This document shows positions 34,765 to 46,168 of a DNA stretch of 64,000 nucleotides, one piece after another. Numbering within the stretch: the first letter of the stretch is position 1; every line of letters starts with the position of its first letter. Source of the DNA: Priapulus caudatus (lineage: Eukaryota; Priapulida; Priapulimorpha; Priapulimorphida; Priapulidae). The position numbers and the translations under genes were made by a program. The notes beneath the pieces were generated by a model. It was not told where the DNA came from, did not search any database, and saw nothing but the letters and a program-made list of their open reading frames with translations. The stretch covers positions 25,626 to 89,625 of the forward strand of contig NW_014578063.1 of the NCBI RefSeq assembly GCF_000485595.1. The letters are read 5' to 3'.

Positions 34765-34849
34765 CAATAAAGCCTTCATATAATAATACAATCCAAGACA
34801 CAATGGCGGCTGTAACAAGTGTCCAACTACAGTGAAATGTACATGATGA

Positions 34850-37800
34850 GTCTAATACTCATCATTACTGTCCAGTTCATCTTCATCCACATCGTCGTTC
34901 TCGTCCGTGCTTTCCCCATCATCTGGTAACCGATTATCGCAGTCTGACAGTCTGCACATATCAGTGCACTTAAGTCAATTTGCCAGACAGACAGAATTTG
35001 GCAGTGTACACTTCCTTGGACATATTGGCAGGCCAGTAGGGCCAAGATAGCCTCAGGTGCTGGCTGACCATCCATCCAATCCACTAGCATTGATTGCTCA
35101 GTTCCATCCATTTCAATTTTCCACCCACTGCCAAGGGAACTTGGTACACCTGGATCTTGTTCAAGACATCTTCTCCATATTCCAGCCTGATAGTTTGCCC
35201 TTTGTGCGTGTTTGACTAAGCAGTCCCTGCAGGGTAGAAGCTGATGACTCTCTATCTCACTTTTCTTGACACAGAACAAGTGGTACCAGATATCATTGAC
35301 CTTGAATTCTGCTTTGGGACCATAGAGGAGACATGTGAAACACTCTAGTTTGTTCATCAGTTCTGAGGAGAGGTCCCATTCCTGGCCCAACTCCGCAAAT
35401 GTATTCCTAATTTCCCTATTGATGGTCAATAATTTTAGAGCACTTGCCTTCCCTTTACCTGCGAAAGCACTGGTAGTATCACATCCAGTGTATGAATGCA
35501 TTCCAATAAGAGCTCTGCAGACATCTATGCCGACAGTGGCAGCGACTTTCCCTATGTAAACTAAACTAGTTCTGGTTCTTGTTCCACATTTCTGGAATAA
35601 CGGGGCTCCTATCTGGTCATGGAATGCCAAACACATGATAAAGACATCTGTATCCTCTGAGCATATCACTACAACCGGGTAGCCCTCTCCAGCAGCATGG
35701 ACCGCATGAAAAAGTAGGCGTCCATCTGCTTCTTCCTGCTGGCACTGTATATCTGGCACCTCTTCACTACCCTGCGATGTAATCCTGTAGCATTTTTCAT
35801 CTACAGTTGCATACAGAATCTTCTCATGTAGTTTCTCTCTATACACTGGCTTCCTCCATTCCCTGACAATGAAGATAATCAGACTGGTTTTGTTATTTAC
35901 TCCTGTCAGGAAACTTCTCCATTGCCTCACGATCTGTGTGCTTGTGATACCCTGCAGCTGGTGCCCAGTTTCTTCCCGTCGTGCCGATCTCTCACTGTTC
36001 TTGGTAGAATTCTCTCGATACGTGTCAAACACAACATCTATTCTGGTACTTTTACTTCCTTCACTTAATGCCATAGACAGAATGGTAGAGGCAATGTCTC
36101 CAAACGTAGCTTGATCACCCTTTATTCTTTGAACTAGGTTAATGCCATCGACCACAGAGGTAGAATTTTGTAGGACTTGGTCTGCTACTGTCACATTCTT
36201 CTGCAGAGATGTGGCTAGGGCAGCTTTGTTTGTTTTCCTGAGTAATCCGTCTGGGGTGGTGAGAGACCAGGGTAGTGGTCCCATGGGGTGAGCGAGGATG
36301 TCCTCCATCTTGAGATTGCGCTCTTGTGCCATCACTATGATGCGACCAAACAGAGACCGATCAGCTTTCAAGATGATCTCCTTCCCACTTGTTTTTACTA
36401 CCTTCTTCTTACACATATTAGTGAATGTTTTCAGCTTGTTAGTTTTCATCGGATCGTGAAATGGTTTTGCTGGTGGATCGTTCTCCAGTCTCTCGTTTTT
36501 GAAAGTGGCATAACTCTGCTCTCCAATATCGCATGCCTTCATCAGGTCAGAGGCAATGTCTTTGGGTGCCGATTTTGCAGTAGAAATGCTTATGAGGTCT
36601 TGCTTTTCTGAGAATGGGTTGATCCAGGCTTGAATGAGGCAGACGACTGCCGATACTGTTTCCTCATCTTTTTGGAATCTGGGCTGCTGTAGATCAGCAT
36701 GGTTGAGTTCCGATTGGTTCCCATGTACCATGTTTCTTAAGTGTCTAAGAAATGTGCTGCGGTACTCTGCTGTTATGTAGAACCTTCTGATGGCTCCTGT
36801 TTTTAGGCTGAACCGTGCCGTGCCTCCAGGAGTCTGAGTGTCTTTGTTCACTGTAACCTCAGTTGTCTGATCTATAGGTATCCACCCAAAGGGATTATTG
36901 CTGGACATCTGCACCGAAAAATGACCTTCCTGAAAGGCTCTGTGTACATCAGGATTAGTCTCTGGAAGATTTGTTATCTGATCAAAGTATGCAGACAGGT
37001 ACCTGGCATAGTTGACCTTATCGTAGGCAAAACACCATGGGATCATGGTTCGAATGGCATTGATGTGCAAATCCCAGTTTCCCTCACGAGATGCACGCAG
37101 AAGGCCAAGTATCACATACTCTACTATGTCTATGTATGAAATCCAGTATTCCGATAGCTCCCCATTGTTGTGGCAGAGGTGTTCCAAGAAGTCTCTACAC
37201 AAGATCATCAACTCTAACAATTCTGGACTGTAGAGGAGATTACTGATGTTCTGTTGGTTGAGTTCATCAGCTATGCTGTTCACCTTGTCAACGCATGTTT
37301 TGTTCACAGCGCTCTTCTCCTCATTGCTCTCTACCCATAGTTTGAACTCTGCCCATGCCAGTCTCATCAAAGCTTCATAGATGCACTTGTGGATCCTGAT
37401 AGTACGATTGTACCGTTTACCATCGATGACCCTATTTATGGACCCCTCCGCGACTATCCCAGCTTCTTTGCATATGTCCTTCCAACCACCATCACAGAAT
37501 CGCTTTTCTATGATACTCAGGGCATTCATGATAGTGTGGAATGTTCCCATCCTCAAGAGCACATGGGAAAAACGCTCTTTGTGCTTCCAGGCAATTTCAA
37601 CGGCTTTTGCATAGAGTGCTTGATCCATGACTACCACAAGTGTTTCCAGACACAGTTCCTTTCTGATTAGATCTGACTGTTTAAGAATTTTAAAAACTGT
37701 ACTCAACTCTGTTAGCTGGTGCATTGACTGCTGGGCAGGTATCCAACAACATCTTCTGAGATTGATTCTTGCGTCCTGGTTTTGATATTAAACCCAGTCC

Positions 37801-38820
37801 AACTTGGGATTGTCTGACTCTCTGATGTTGTTTGTCTTGCTAGGATCCATACCAGGTTCTTGTTACAGGCGACTTGCAGCAGACTCTTGTGCTTCCTGGA
37901 TGTGGTTCTCATGGTTCGGTGGCTAAGGCTGTGGACTACACGTGCACTAGCTACATAGACTTCCAGATCTTCGTGTTCGAATGTTGACTGATCTTTGTTT
38001 CAGTTTATCAATGTAGGAAGTTCTGTCGTAGGTGGATGAGGTCCATAGACCTTAGGCTGGACCGCTATTCCGTTGACTCAATTGGATGTACCTTTTCCAG
38101 TAAGTGTCTCCCTCCAGTTGTCTATATTGTCCCATGCAAGATTGTGAAGGCCATGTGCGGCTTTTGATTGGAGACTGGTAGAACAGCTCTCTGGTTTAAG
38201 CCCATTGCTAACTTCTGGAGACAGAGAGCAGTATCATTCTCTTCTAGCTGGTCATAAGACACTTCATGTCCAAACTTGTTCAGTGTCCGAATGACCTCAA
38301 TGTTTCCAGTGAGTGCTTTCACCGCATAAGGAAGCAGGAAATGTTTTGGTGGTTTACACTGCCCACGTGTCACAGCATATATCATGTCCTGGCTAAATGA
38401 CTCAACTAGAATAGCAGTTCTGTGGGATGTATTCGTAGTACTAGAATCTCCAGTGAGGAGCCCGACAAGAAATCGCTCTAGTTGATTTGGTATTGCGATA
38501 TGAGTAGCTACATCAGACGGATGGTATGGCCATGGTGTGGATATCATGTCCTGTTTGGTGGCCGTTCGGATATGTGATGAAGTCTGATCTATGATCTTGT
38601 TGACATCTGTAGACTTGGCCTTCCAAAGCTTGAGAGAGTTTTGAGTAGAGTTTGATTTTCCAAGACAACATCATTTAATGATACACAGTAGGGAACCAAC
38701 AACAACTTTCCATTGTCATCGGGAAATATTTCCATGGAACCTCCAAGCTTGGATTGCAGTCTTCTGTGGATATTCTTCTTTGTTGAATCCTTAAAAAGTT
38801 TAACTCCACCAGATAACTAT
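34850..38820 (-). pseudogene. PIN/FEN1-like transposon protein with CXC-like tail, decayed
   Basis: The largest intact part is a 965-codon ORF (34827-37724). Residue D34 in VVMDQALYAKAVE and the following RMGTFHTIMNAL belong to a conserved N-terminal block known from many uncharacterised invertebrate proteins. Residues about 520-770 carry an XPG/FEN1-type PIN signature: VVDGINL (D526), VVFDTYREN (D567), EEADGRL (E665, D667), SEDTDVFI (E690, D691, D693) and TGCDTTSAF (D749), followed by GKGKASALKLL, which resembles the FEN1 helix-turn-helix GIGxKTALKLL. Upstream coding (37725-38820) is read in shifted frames with several stops (WDNIDNWRETLTGKG; 38122-38547). Near 35030 a frameshift hides a cysteine-rich tail (KCTDMCRLSDC) ending in acidic residues at about 34855. 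Function in transposition is inferred from its place between TIRs, not shown. Confidence 0.75.
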
Positions 38821-39234
38821 ATTTAGGTGAATAAAGAATCTTTGACTAGTTGAAATAATAGACACAAATTACTGTCCTAACTGCTATACGAGCTTACAGC
38901 AATTTTGGTGGCCATCTTGCATTTTGGCGGCCATCTTGGATTTATTTTTATCAAATGTGTGTTCAATGTTTTAGGTAAAGACAATAATGAAATCTACGAC
39001 TCATAATACCTGGTCATAGACACCAAAATCACTGTCCTAGCTGCTCTAGAACATGATATATAGCTAAATAAGCATTTTGGCGGCCATTTCGGAAAAAAGG
39101 AGATAACTCACATAAAGCTGCCACCCCCACAATGCTATCACATATTTTCTAACTCTAGGGGTCCAGACCTTCCCAAAAATCACTATTAGCATTCTCCCCC
39201 CAATTTGATACCGACCAACCTGGCTGATGGACTA
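38820..39234. repeat. TIR, right copy of transposon 1
   Basis: Complement of 34355-34764, with GGCGGCCATCTT at about 38935 and GGCGGCCATTT at about 39079. Confidence 0.85.
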
Positions 39235-40514
39235 TATATCCAGACGTTCGATCATCTGGTCGAACGATGAACCGAATACCAAAAGGTCGTCCAGATAGTT
39301 GATCAGTGTTTGGAAATTCTGATCTCCAAATATGCGGTCCATCAGCCACATAAAAGTCCCCGGAGCATTGCACAAACCCATCGGCATGCGACAGATTTCT
39401 TAAAGCCCACCTGTGCCAGGTCTGAAGGCGGTCTTATACCGGTCCTCCTCAGCCCCTGGTAGCTGGTAGAAGCCGTGGGCCAGGTCTAGGCTGCAGAAGT
39501 ACTTCCCACCTCTCAAAGCCCTGATGGTTTCCTCACCAACACCACTGGAGATGCGTAAGGACTGTTGGATTCACGGATAATGTCCCTCTCCAATGCCGAC
39601 TTGATAAAGTCTTGCACTTCTTTCCATTGGTTTGGCGGAACACTCCTGTGAGCCACCCTCACTGGCTTATCATCTGAGGTGTGGATCCTGTGGGTGACTA
39701 GGTCACAGTAACCTATGTCATCTTCGTCTCGGCTGAACACATGCTGGTGCTTCCTGATTAGGGCGTTCAATACCTCGTGCTGATCCTTTGTGAGTCCCTC
39801 GCCTATGTCCATCCGGTTGATCAGGTCATGGGCTACGTCATTGGCCCGCCTTACACCAACCTCTTCTTTCCGCACCTCATGGAGACTCACGGGATGGATC
39901 CTTAGCTGGGGGTTCAGCGTGACCTGTTCCACAATGCCCACAGGCGTCCGTGGATTCAGATAGAGGTCGCTGCCACTCCAGTTGGTCACCTGTTTCGGCA
40001 CGCGTCCTGAACAGCCTAGCTGGGAGCAAGTCCTGCCCACAGCAAGGCCCATAGGAAGGGCTGGTAGGATTTCCTCCTGGTGCTCTACCATTACGAGGTG
40101 TTCTTCTATAGCCCCCATGCATGTGCCCTCCAGTATCTTCACTGACCGGGCTGGTATCAGCTGTGGCCCTCTACCAGCTACCCTTACCCTGGAGGTGCTT
40201 GGTTCAGTGTGGTCCGCTTCTGCCTTAGTTTGGATTGCTCCATATAAGGCAAGGACATGAGCCCAGTGGCTCCCATCTACTTGGCTGGAGTCTGTCAAAT
40301 CCTTAAGATAGGTCTCGCCCCACTTCTCCTTGAGAGCTGTCCGCATTCTTCGCAGGATGTTACTCCCAATTACCCCCGGAACAAACCGCTTCCGATTCTC
40401 CATGGGGGTCCCTTTTGGGTCGCACACTACCAGGAATCCCATCCTGTGGAAGGTATGCCGGCAGATCTCAAGGTCGCGTTCTATATAGCCTCGGTAAGGG
40501 ACTTTCAAGCTCAC
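39235..40514 (-). pseudogene. Gypsy protease-RT linker and reverse transcriptase N-terminal half, with internal deletion
   Basis: The 333-codon ORF at 39513-40514 covers the linker after protease (MSLKVPYRGYIERDLEI) and the start of the reverse transcriptase (SPYASPVVLVRKPSG). At about 39520 the frame stops and resumes as ETIRALRGGKYFCSLDLAHG, so a stretch of the fingers region is deleted and the frame is shifted. The palm follows, including LCNAPGTFMWLMDRIFG and the catalytic YLDDLLVFG box at about 39280-39310. Coding ends at 39235 at the nested transposon and resumes at 34354. Bases 39155-39234 belong to the transposon, not to this gene. Confidence 0.9.
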
Positions 40515-41225
40515 GGGCCCGTTGTCAGAAACAAATTAGTCTTAACATTAACCTTAACATTAACTTTTTTTCTTACAGCGTTGACAGAAACTTCGTAAAT
40601 TAAAAATTCTCGTAACTTTTCTCTTAACTTAAGAGATCCTAGACCCTACCTTAACTTTAATATTAAGATGAAAATAACACATTTAGACTAAGAATTACAA
40701 TTACAGTGATGTTATATTTTATATTAATGAGTAATATCATGTGTTTTTCTTGGAAAAAACGTCAAAAACATTAATTATCTACCGATCGTGAAGCAAAACA
40801 AAAGTGTCAAAACATTTACAAATGCCGTATGGCATTTGTTCTCTTGTTTTAAATACTTTTGCACTAATATGACAACACGACTCTCGCGTCTCGTGAGAAT
40901 TGCTACAGTATGAGAATTTGTCTGGTTGTGCAGAATAAATTCAAGACCGTGTCGTTTTTCATCAAATATTATTTATATGTGGTTAGCCATCATAATATGC
41001 ATAAATTACTGTAATGTACAATAAATGTGTATGAATTTGAATTTTGTGATCGATTCCCATCCAATCAGCAGCCTTGTGATGGAGTTCCTGTTATCGTAAG
41101 TTTTCACTTAAGTCAGTTTAGTTAGGCCTACTTTAGGTTTCTGTCAACGCTATTAACTTTTCTCTTAACATTAACATTAGTCTTAAAATTAATCGTAACT
41201 TTACGAAGTTTCTGACAACGGGCCC
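40515..41225. mobile_element. MITE E nested in Gypsy
   Basis: A 711-bp element with termini GGGCCCGTTGTCAGAAAC and its complement. Second, inner inverted blocks (GTTGACAGAAAC with CTTTTCTCTTAAC) repeat the terminal word. It splits the Gypsy frame between the protease (ends SISGAQG) and the linker (SLKVPYRGY). Interior AT-rich, non-coding. Confidence 0.85.
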
Positions 41226-41470
41226 CTGGGCACCAGAAATGGAGATAAAATTTGACACATTCTTGGGATGCTCGCCATTGCTCAGTTGCTCACGGAAGAA
41301 TGATTCTGTTACCGTGGAAACCGGAGCTCCCGTGTCCAGCAAACATTTCATCTCCGCCCCTGCTATCTTAACTAGGGCCTCGGGGCACTCTCCTACTGCC
41401 TTTTTTAAAAGTCAGCCTACCCTGTCCGTTTCCACGCACAGCTCACTGCAACAGGCGACTTTAGTTTTCT
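41226..41470 (-). pseudogene. Gypsy aspartic protease
   Basis: Minus-strand reading frame with the retropepsin active-site LLDTGAPVSTVTESFF (catalytic Asp in DTG) at about 41300-41345, preceded by EALVKIAGAEMK and followed by ISISGAQG. The following MITE interrupts the frame. In the family this enzyme cleaves the gag-pol polyprotein; one domain of the dimer is encoded per chain. Confidence 0.85.
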
Positions 41471-41519
41471 GACAAATTTGGCCTGGACACCTGGGGGTGG
41501 CCCCACCGGCCCATTCCCC

Positions 41520-42560
41520 TTATCCGGGCAGTTCCTTTGAATATGGCCCGGGGACTGGCAACGTCAACAAAGCATGGGGCTCTTGTCAGCCCCATACTGG
41601 CGCCGTGGGCCCCTGTTGACAGGTCGACCCCCACTCGCCTGTTGTCGCAGCATATCCATCATGACAGACATGTGCTGCTGCTGCTGCTGCTTTAATACTT
41701 CAGCTAACTGGTCGCCTTGTTGCTTGATAGCAGCCACCACTGGGTCGACAGCCTCAGAGGTGACCTCCTGGTCCATAGCGACACGGTGACGGCCCTTGTC
41801 ATGGCTGATGCCCAGTCACTGTATCGCCCGGTCCCGCAACTCGAAATAGGTCAGGGCTGGGGACTCGAGGTTGAGGCACCTTAATTCCCGTTGCAAGTCT
41901 TCCTCATGGACTGCCTCTGCCAGCCTCCCCTTCAGAGTAATGTATCTGGAGGCCTCCCATGATCCATCCATAGCGGTGATCTGATTGCTCAATTGGACCA
42001 GCTCCAGTGAGCAGCCAAGCAGGTCTTGGCTCCCTTTCTGCTGGTACGAAAAGAATCACTGCTGGATCCTCGGCAGAGATTGGTGGTCCGCATCTCTGAA
42101 GGTCGTCAACAGGACTTCGAAGATCTTAGCATCTCAGCATCTTCGCTTACTCCTCGACGACCACTCACCTCCATGCGGGCCCTGCCCCCCAGTTGCTGGA
42201 GGACCACTGCCGCCCTTTCCTCCTGGATGCCTTTACGGGTGGCTAATTGAGCCCGCATGTCCCCAACCCATTCTTCAACATCCGGATCGCCCGACTTCTC
42301 TGGACGGTACCCAGTCCCGTTCCACATGTCGAGAGGGAGCAGTATAACCCGGCCCATGCTGGCACACAGCCTTAAGTGTGGCCTCCACCAATTTGGCCTT
42401 CGCTAACTCCTCCTCCAACATCCTCACCCGATCCTCCATTCCGCCACCCGCGGGACTCCGTGTGAGAATGGACCACGTAGTTTAGGGACCCAAGGGCAAT
42501 GGGAGGCTTGTACTCGAGAAGCTTCCTCAGTCTACAGTCTACACCATAAATCGCGCAATT
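41520..42560 (-). pseudogene. Gypsy gag with CCHC zinc knuckle
   Basis: Pieces of gag are read in two frames: 42106-42357 (WNGTGYRPEKSGDPDVEEWV, a capsid-like start) and 41564-41776 (helical, with a Gln run QQQQQ). The CCHC knuckle C-x2-C-x4-H-x4-C (RCQSPGHIQRNC) lies at 41526-41569, with a TGA in place of the residue after the first Cys. At least one frameshift occurs between 41780 and 42110. Gag packages the element RNA in the family; this copy cannot do so. Confidence 0.8.
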
Positions 42561-42834
42561 CATTCATACAATACAAATATGTACAAAGTGCATTATTGTT
42601 TTTGACTAAATGCTACGCTGGCTATCTGACTAGCTGGTCGCCATGCCATCAGGCAGAATGCTGGCAACGGCTTGGTCGGCATGCGAGTCCATGTGTCCCT
42701 GCAGAGCCTTCAGCATCACGTATGCCACGCTACAGATCGTGCAGATGTTCGCCTTATAGCTGTCTTCTTGTTTCTCTCGTCTCCCTCAGGGGTTTGTTCA
42801 TCTCATCGGATCAATGGATGCCGTACTTGATTAA

Positions 42835-42851
42835 TCCTGTCGACTGCGCCA
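42835..42851 (-). promoter_or_regulatory. Gypsy primer-binding site
   Basis: On the minus strand TGGCGCAGTCGACAGGA follows the LTR end (CTCACA) after two bases. TGG-initial sites complementary to a tRNA 3' end prime minus-strand DNA synthesis in Gypsy elements. Confidence 0.8.
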
Positions 42852-42853
42852 TT

Positions 42854-43202
42854 TGTGAGGTCGGGAAAAATACTCCAACAATCAAGTGCGGAGTAGACGA
42901 TTTATTTGTGAACAAACAAAAAACCCCTAGGGAGCCAAGTACATGATCGGGCTAGATCGTGCCACCGTAGGACTAACCACGCCAACTTGTTGTTGCCAGT
43001 TTGTTGCCCGCGAGTCACACGATAACCTCGTAGATGTTGACCGATAGAAATTACTAATCAGCAGAATGCTTTCTTCTGCTTTCTATCTGATCCAGCATGG
43101 TGGCCTAGTGCTGCCATCTGTTCTCTGTAGTGCTGCCGGCTATCTTTTCTCTCCTTTCGCCACTCGAGGCCAGCACCAAACAATCACAACAACCCTGGGA
43201 CA
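42854..43202 (-). repeat. Gypsy 5' LTR
   Basis: About 349 bp, starting TGTCCCAGGGTTGTTGTG and ending CCCGACCTCACA on the minus strand, a TG...CA form. An AATAAA signal lies at about 42900. The upstream boundary is inferred because no second LTR exists for comparison. Confidence 0.65.
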
Positions 43203-43448
43203 ATTCGGCATGTCACACAACAACAACAAAATATTATAATAAATATAAAAAAATAAAATAAAATAATTAATTAATTAAATATTGTAAGATCGACTTGCTA
43301 CCGATGCTTTACCGCTGTCTGCAGCGCACACACTCGTGTTTTACGTACGCACAACATTTTCACGCAGTTAATGTTATGGAGCCAGTGGGTTGTTTAGAAC
43401 CAGTGGGTTCGTTGTCATGCCACCGTGACGTCACACTTCGGTACTCTA
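43203..43448. other. TEAD intron, unassigned
   Basis: AT-rich stretch then mixed sequence; no feature recognised. Confidence 0.45.
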
Positions 43449-43905
43449 TTTGGCACGAGCCAATTTGGTCCCATCGAAAACGTCGGACCAGGCTCGAGCC
43501 AAATTTTAGTACCAAAATTGCAGCAAAGCAAAAAGCAAAATAGCAGCTAAATCGGTTGAGCGGTAGATGACGCGAGTGTCGAACGTGTACTTCGACGAAA
43601 TAAAGTCCAAAACAGTATAAAAATTCGAAAAATTTGATCAGGATGCACGTTTTCAAGATTGATAATTGAACCCGGAACGGAAGTAAACACTCTGAATCGT
43701 ACACAACGCCATCTCGCGACATACTGCTAAAGTATCTGTGAGATATTTATGCAATAAACTTTATTTGAATTTGAATTTGAATATGACAAACAGTATATTC
43801 ACTTGCGTACGTGTGAACGCTCCGACTCAAACCGGCCCGAGCCAAATTTAGCCTAAGCCAAATTTAGCCAATTTGGCTCGAGCCAAACCATGACCGTGTG
43901 AACGC
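43449..43905 (-). mobile_element. MITE family A, copy 2 (one end truncated)
   Basis: Inverted relative to copy 1 (2274-2763) and highly similar over most of its length. The end at 43905 carries the complement of GCGTTCACACGG; the other end stops at about 43449 within the TTTGGCACGAGCC block. The short ORF of copy 1 is also open here, longer by in-frame additions. Confidence 0.8.
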
Positions 43906-45112
43906 GGTATATATGAGTATGAATGATGAAACTTAAATCACGTATAAAAAACTGAACCTTAAGCTAAACCAAGCCCATTTGCATTAGGCGATAGTATCCC
44001 TTTAAACGATGCGACCAGTCAAAGTCGAAAAAAGTCTCTCAAAAATTCTGATCACTATGTAGGCCTCGTATTTACAAATCAATTTCGTTAAAGTCAGTTT
44101 AGTATACAAACGTGTATAGTGTGGGTGAAAATACAAAATATAATACATTAGCAAAATGGCAGTTGAGGTCAATCTTTGTCACCATTCTCAGAGCTATGCT
44201 TAGATTGCGCTGTTATTAATATTACATCAACCTTAAATTGACTACGTCCCGAATTTTCTATGGTGTATATTTGTAACATTTTTGTTGCCATTTTTTACAT
44301 TAAAAGTAAGTACTAACGGGGCTAATTGTATCGTCAAATTTTTACCTGGTAAGATTGTTTCTCAACTAGTTAAAAATCCAAAAAACTTGGACGATTTGAT
44401 ATTATGATCCTGACAATAATTGCTTGCTATGGGCTATGTATGAGTCACGAGTGTATGTTTACATCGAACAATATAGTAAACTAGGAAGTATAATGCAGCA
44501 ATTTAACCAGAAAAAAGTGAACAGAATTACATACATTTTGTGAAAAAGTGGAAATATTTTGTTTACTTTTACTATTTACGGTGATGTAATCACTTTAACT
44601 TCTCATCATTTGATCTGATAGCCGCTGAACTGTACCAACCACTGATTCAACTTCGTGATAGCTTTGTTCCTATATAGAGGATGTTGTACACTGGTTTAGC
44701 AAGGAGTCTTGAGTCCCACTGTCAAGGCTAACATATAATAGCAGTTTGCATTCTGTTTCAGAATGAGGTCGTCAAAGTTGGATCATCCTACGAGGTTTGT
44801 ATGCTATTTCGACAACATCGGTTTCTTGGAGCAGGGTTTCATGCGATCCAAACCTTGTCAGATCAATGTGTGATGCGTGTTACGTGTATAGATCGTGCAA
44901 CCCCCATAGCATAAAATAGCACTCAAACCACATATACAACATGGAGAAAGAAACAGCTCAACTCTACTGATATTACCCATAGATGATCGATATCAGTTCA
45001 GTTCAGTCCCCGGGGGGGGGGGGGACTCGCCTAGGAACTAGGTAGGGGGGGTGCCTCGGGAACCTTGAAAACCTGACCCTGTCGCAAACCGCTTTGCACC
45101 CTAAAATACACC
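43906..45112. other. TEAD intron, mostly unassigned
   Basis: A TTAA-MITE R1-like end (GTATCCCTTTAA) occurs at about 43991 and a G12 run at about 45010. Otherwise AT-rich with no gene. Confidence 0.5.
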
Positions 45113-45224
45113 ATGTCCCAATATACTGCACTAAAATGTGCTCAAAAAATTGCTAAAGTGCTCAGAAACTGGTATGAGAATGTCTATCATGGACCAATCA
45201 AGGACCCGCCTATGCAACCTTACC

Positions 45225-45420
45225 GATATTGGCGTGCCGCTAAGTTGTTCATATTGGACCTATGTTGGCTTGCTTATATTGGCTTGCCTATATTGGTCCG
45301 ATATTGGCAGATATTGGACCACTGCCTGCTTATATTGGTCCAATATTGGTGTGGTGATATTGGCCCAATATTGTTTTGCCAAGATTGGGCCAATATCAGC
45401 TTGCTTGCTGGTAATCTAGA
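45225..45420 (+). repeat. Degenerate ATATTGG minisatellite
   Basis: About twelve irregular repeats of CATATTGG, TATATTGGTCC and CAATATTGG. The 170-codon ORF across it (45113-45625) shows no family and is read as chance. Confidence 0.75.
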
Positions 45421-46168
45421 TAACCCTGTGCCAATAATGATGTTCGGAAAATATACCCTGTCCAGCGACACGTCCCCAGTACCTTTAACAATTGTAGTGC
45501 CCCCCACCCCCCGGGAGTTCAGTAAACATGAACCCTCGAAATCTATGTTTCTGAAGTCAGCGTATCCATATGCCGTGTTACTTACACAGAGAGCAGAGGC
45601 CACACATGGCATCAAGTATTCCTAATATCCCCTACAGCGCCAAGTGTCACATAGTAATGAGTTCGGCCCTGCTATCGCGGCAAGTTTAGCTTTTCTCATG
45701 CCAGAAGAGATAAAAAGTGTGTGAAACCCCGTCGTATTCAAAGAACATTTTTGAAAAATACATACGATTTTCCGGTAAACTGCTGGTGTCATATGACTAA
45801 GGGAGAATCAAAGATTAAAACAAGGTAAAGTTTGAATAGATTTATTCACATATTAATAGAATAAATTCAAGTTGAACACTGCCCAATCACTCTGTAAAAC
45901 ATTCTTCTATTATAAACTCTTGATATATATATATATGTATAGCTTTGGCTGAAACACACCGAGACGTTCTGAATGTGCTCTAGACTGACCCGTAATCAAC
46001 AACTGCACTCACAAGCGCACCATACACAGTCCTACAGTATGTGCGGAGTAACAACAGACACCAGTCACTCAGCACTCTTGATTGTTTTGCGGTAGCAACT
46101 TTGGCGGCAATACAAGCGCGCCCCATATATTGACAGGTTTCTACAACAGCAGAGGATATTAACGTGAT
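45421..46168. other. TEAD intron, unassigned
   Basis: No gene or repeat recognised. Confidence 0.4.

Larger units (their letters stand above)
34355..39234 (-). mobile_element. Long-TIR DNA transposon 1 (PIN-nuclease family), nested in Gypsy
   Basis: A 4,880-bp element with about 410-bp terminal inverted repeats (34355-34764 and 38820-39234), ending TAGTCCATCAGCC and its complement. The flanks CAT (34352-34354) and TAT (39235-39237) fit a 3-bp target duplication with one substitution, judged against the reading frame of the Gypsy reverse transcriptase it splits. The repeats differ by small indels (7-8 bp near the tip) and several substitutions. It carries one decayed long gene on the minus strand (34850-38820). 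No standard DDE transposase is recognised. Confidence 0.85.
32245..43202 (-). mobile_element. Gypsy (Ty3-like) LTR retrotransposon, 3'-truncated, with two nested insertions
   Basis: Order on the minus strand: 5' LTR, primer-binding site, gag with zinc knuckle, aspartic protease, reverse transcriptase, RNase H, integrase. This order is that of Ty3/Gypsy. Two elements interrupt it, the long-TIR transposon (34355-39234) and a MITE (40515-41225); without them the remnant is about 5.4 kb. It has frameshifts, stops, an RT deletion and no 3' LTR, and is dead. It lies inside the 20-kb TEAD intron in antisense orientation. Confidence 0.9.

Noticed and set aside
45113-45625. 170-codon plus-strand ORF
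   Set aside because: It spans a degenerate ATATTGG repeat, has no recognisable domain and no splice or regulatory context.
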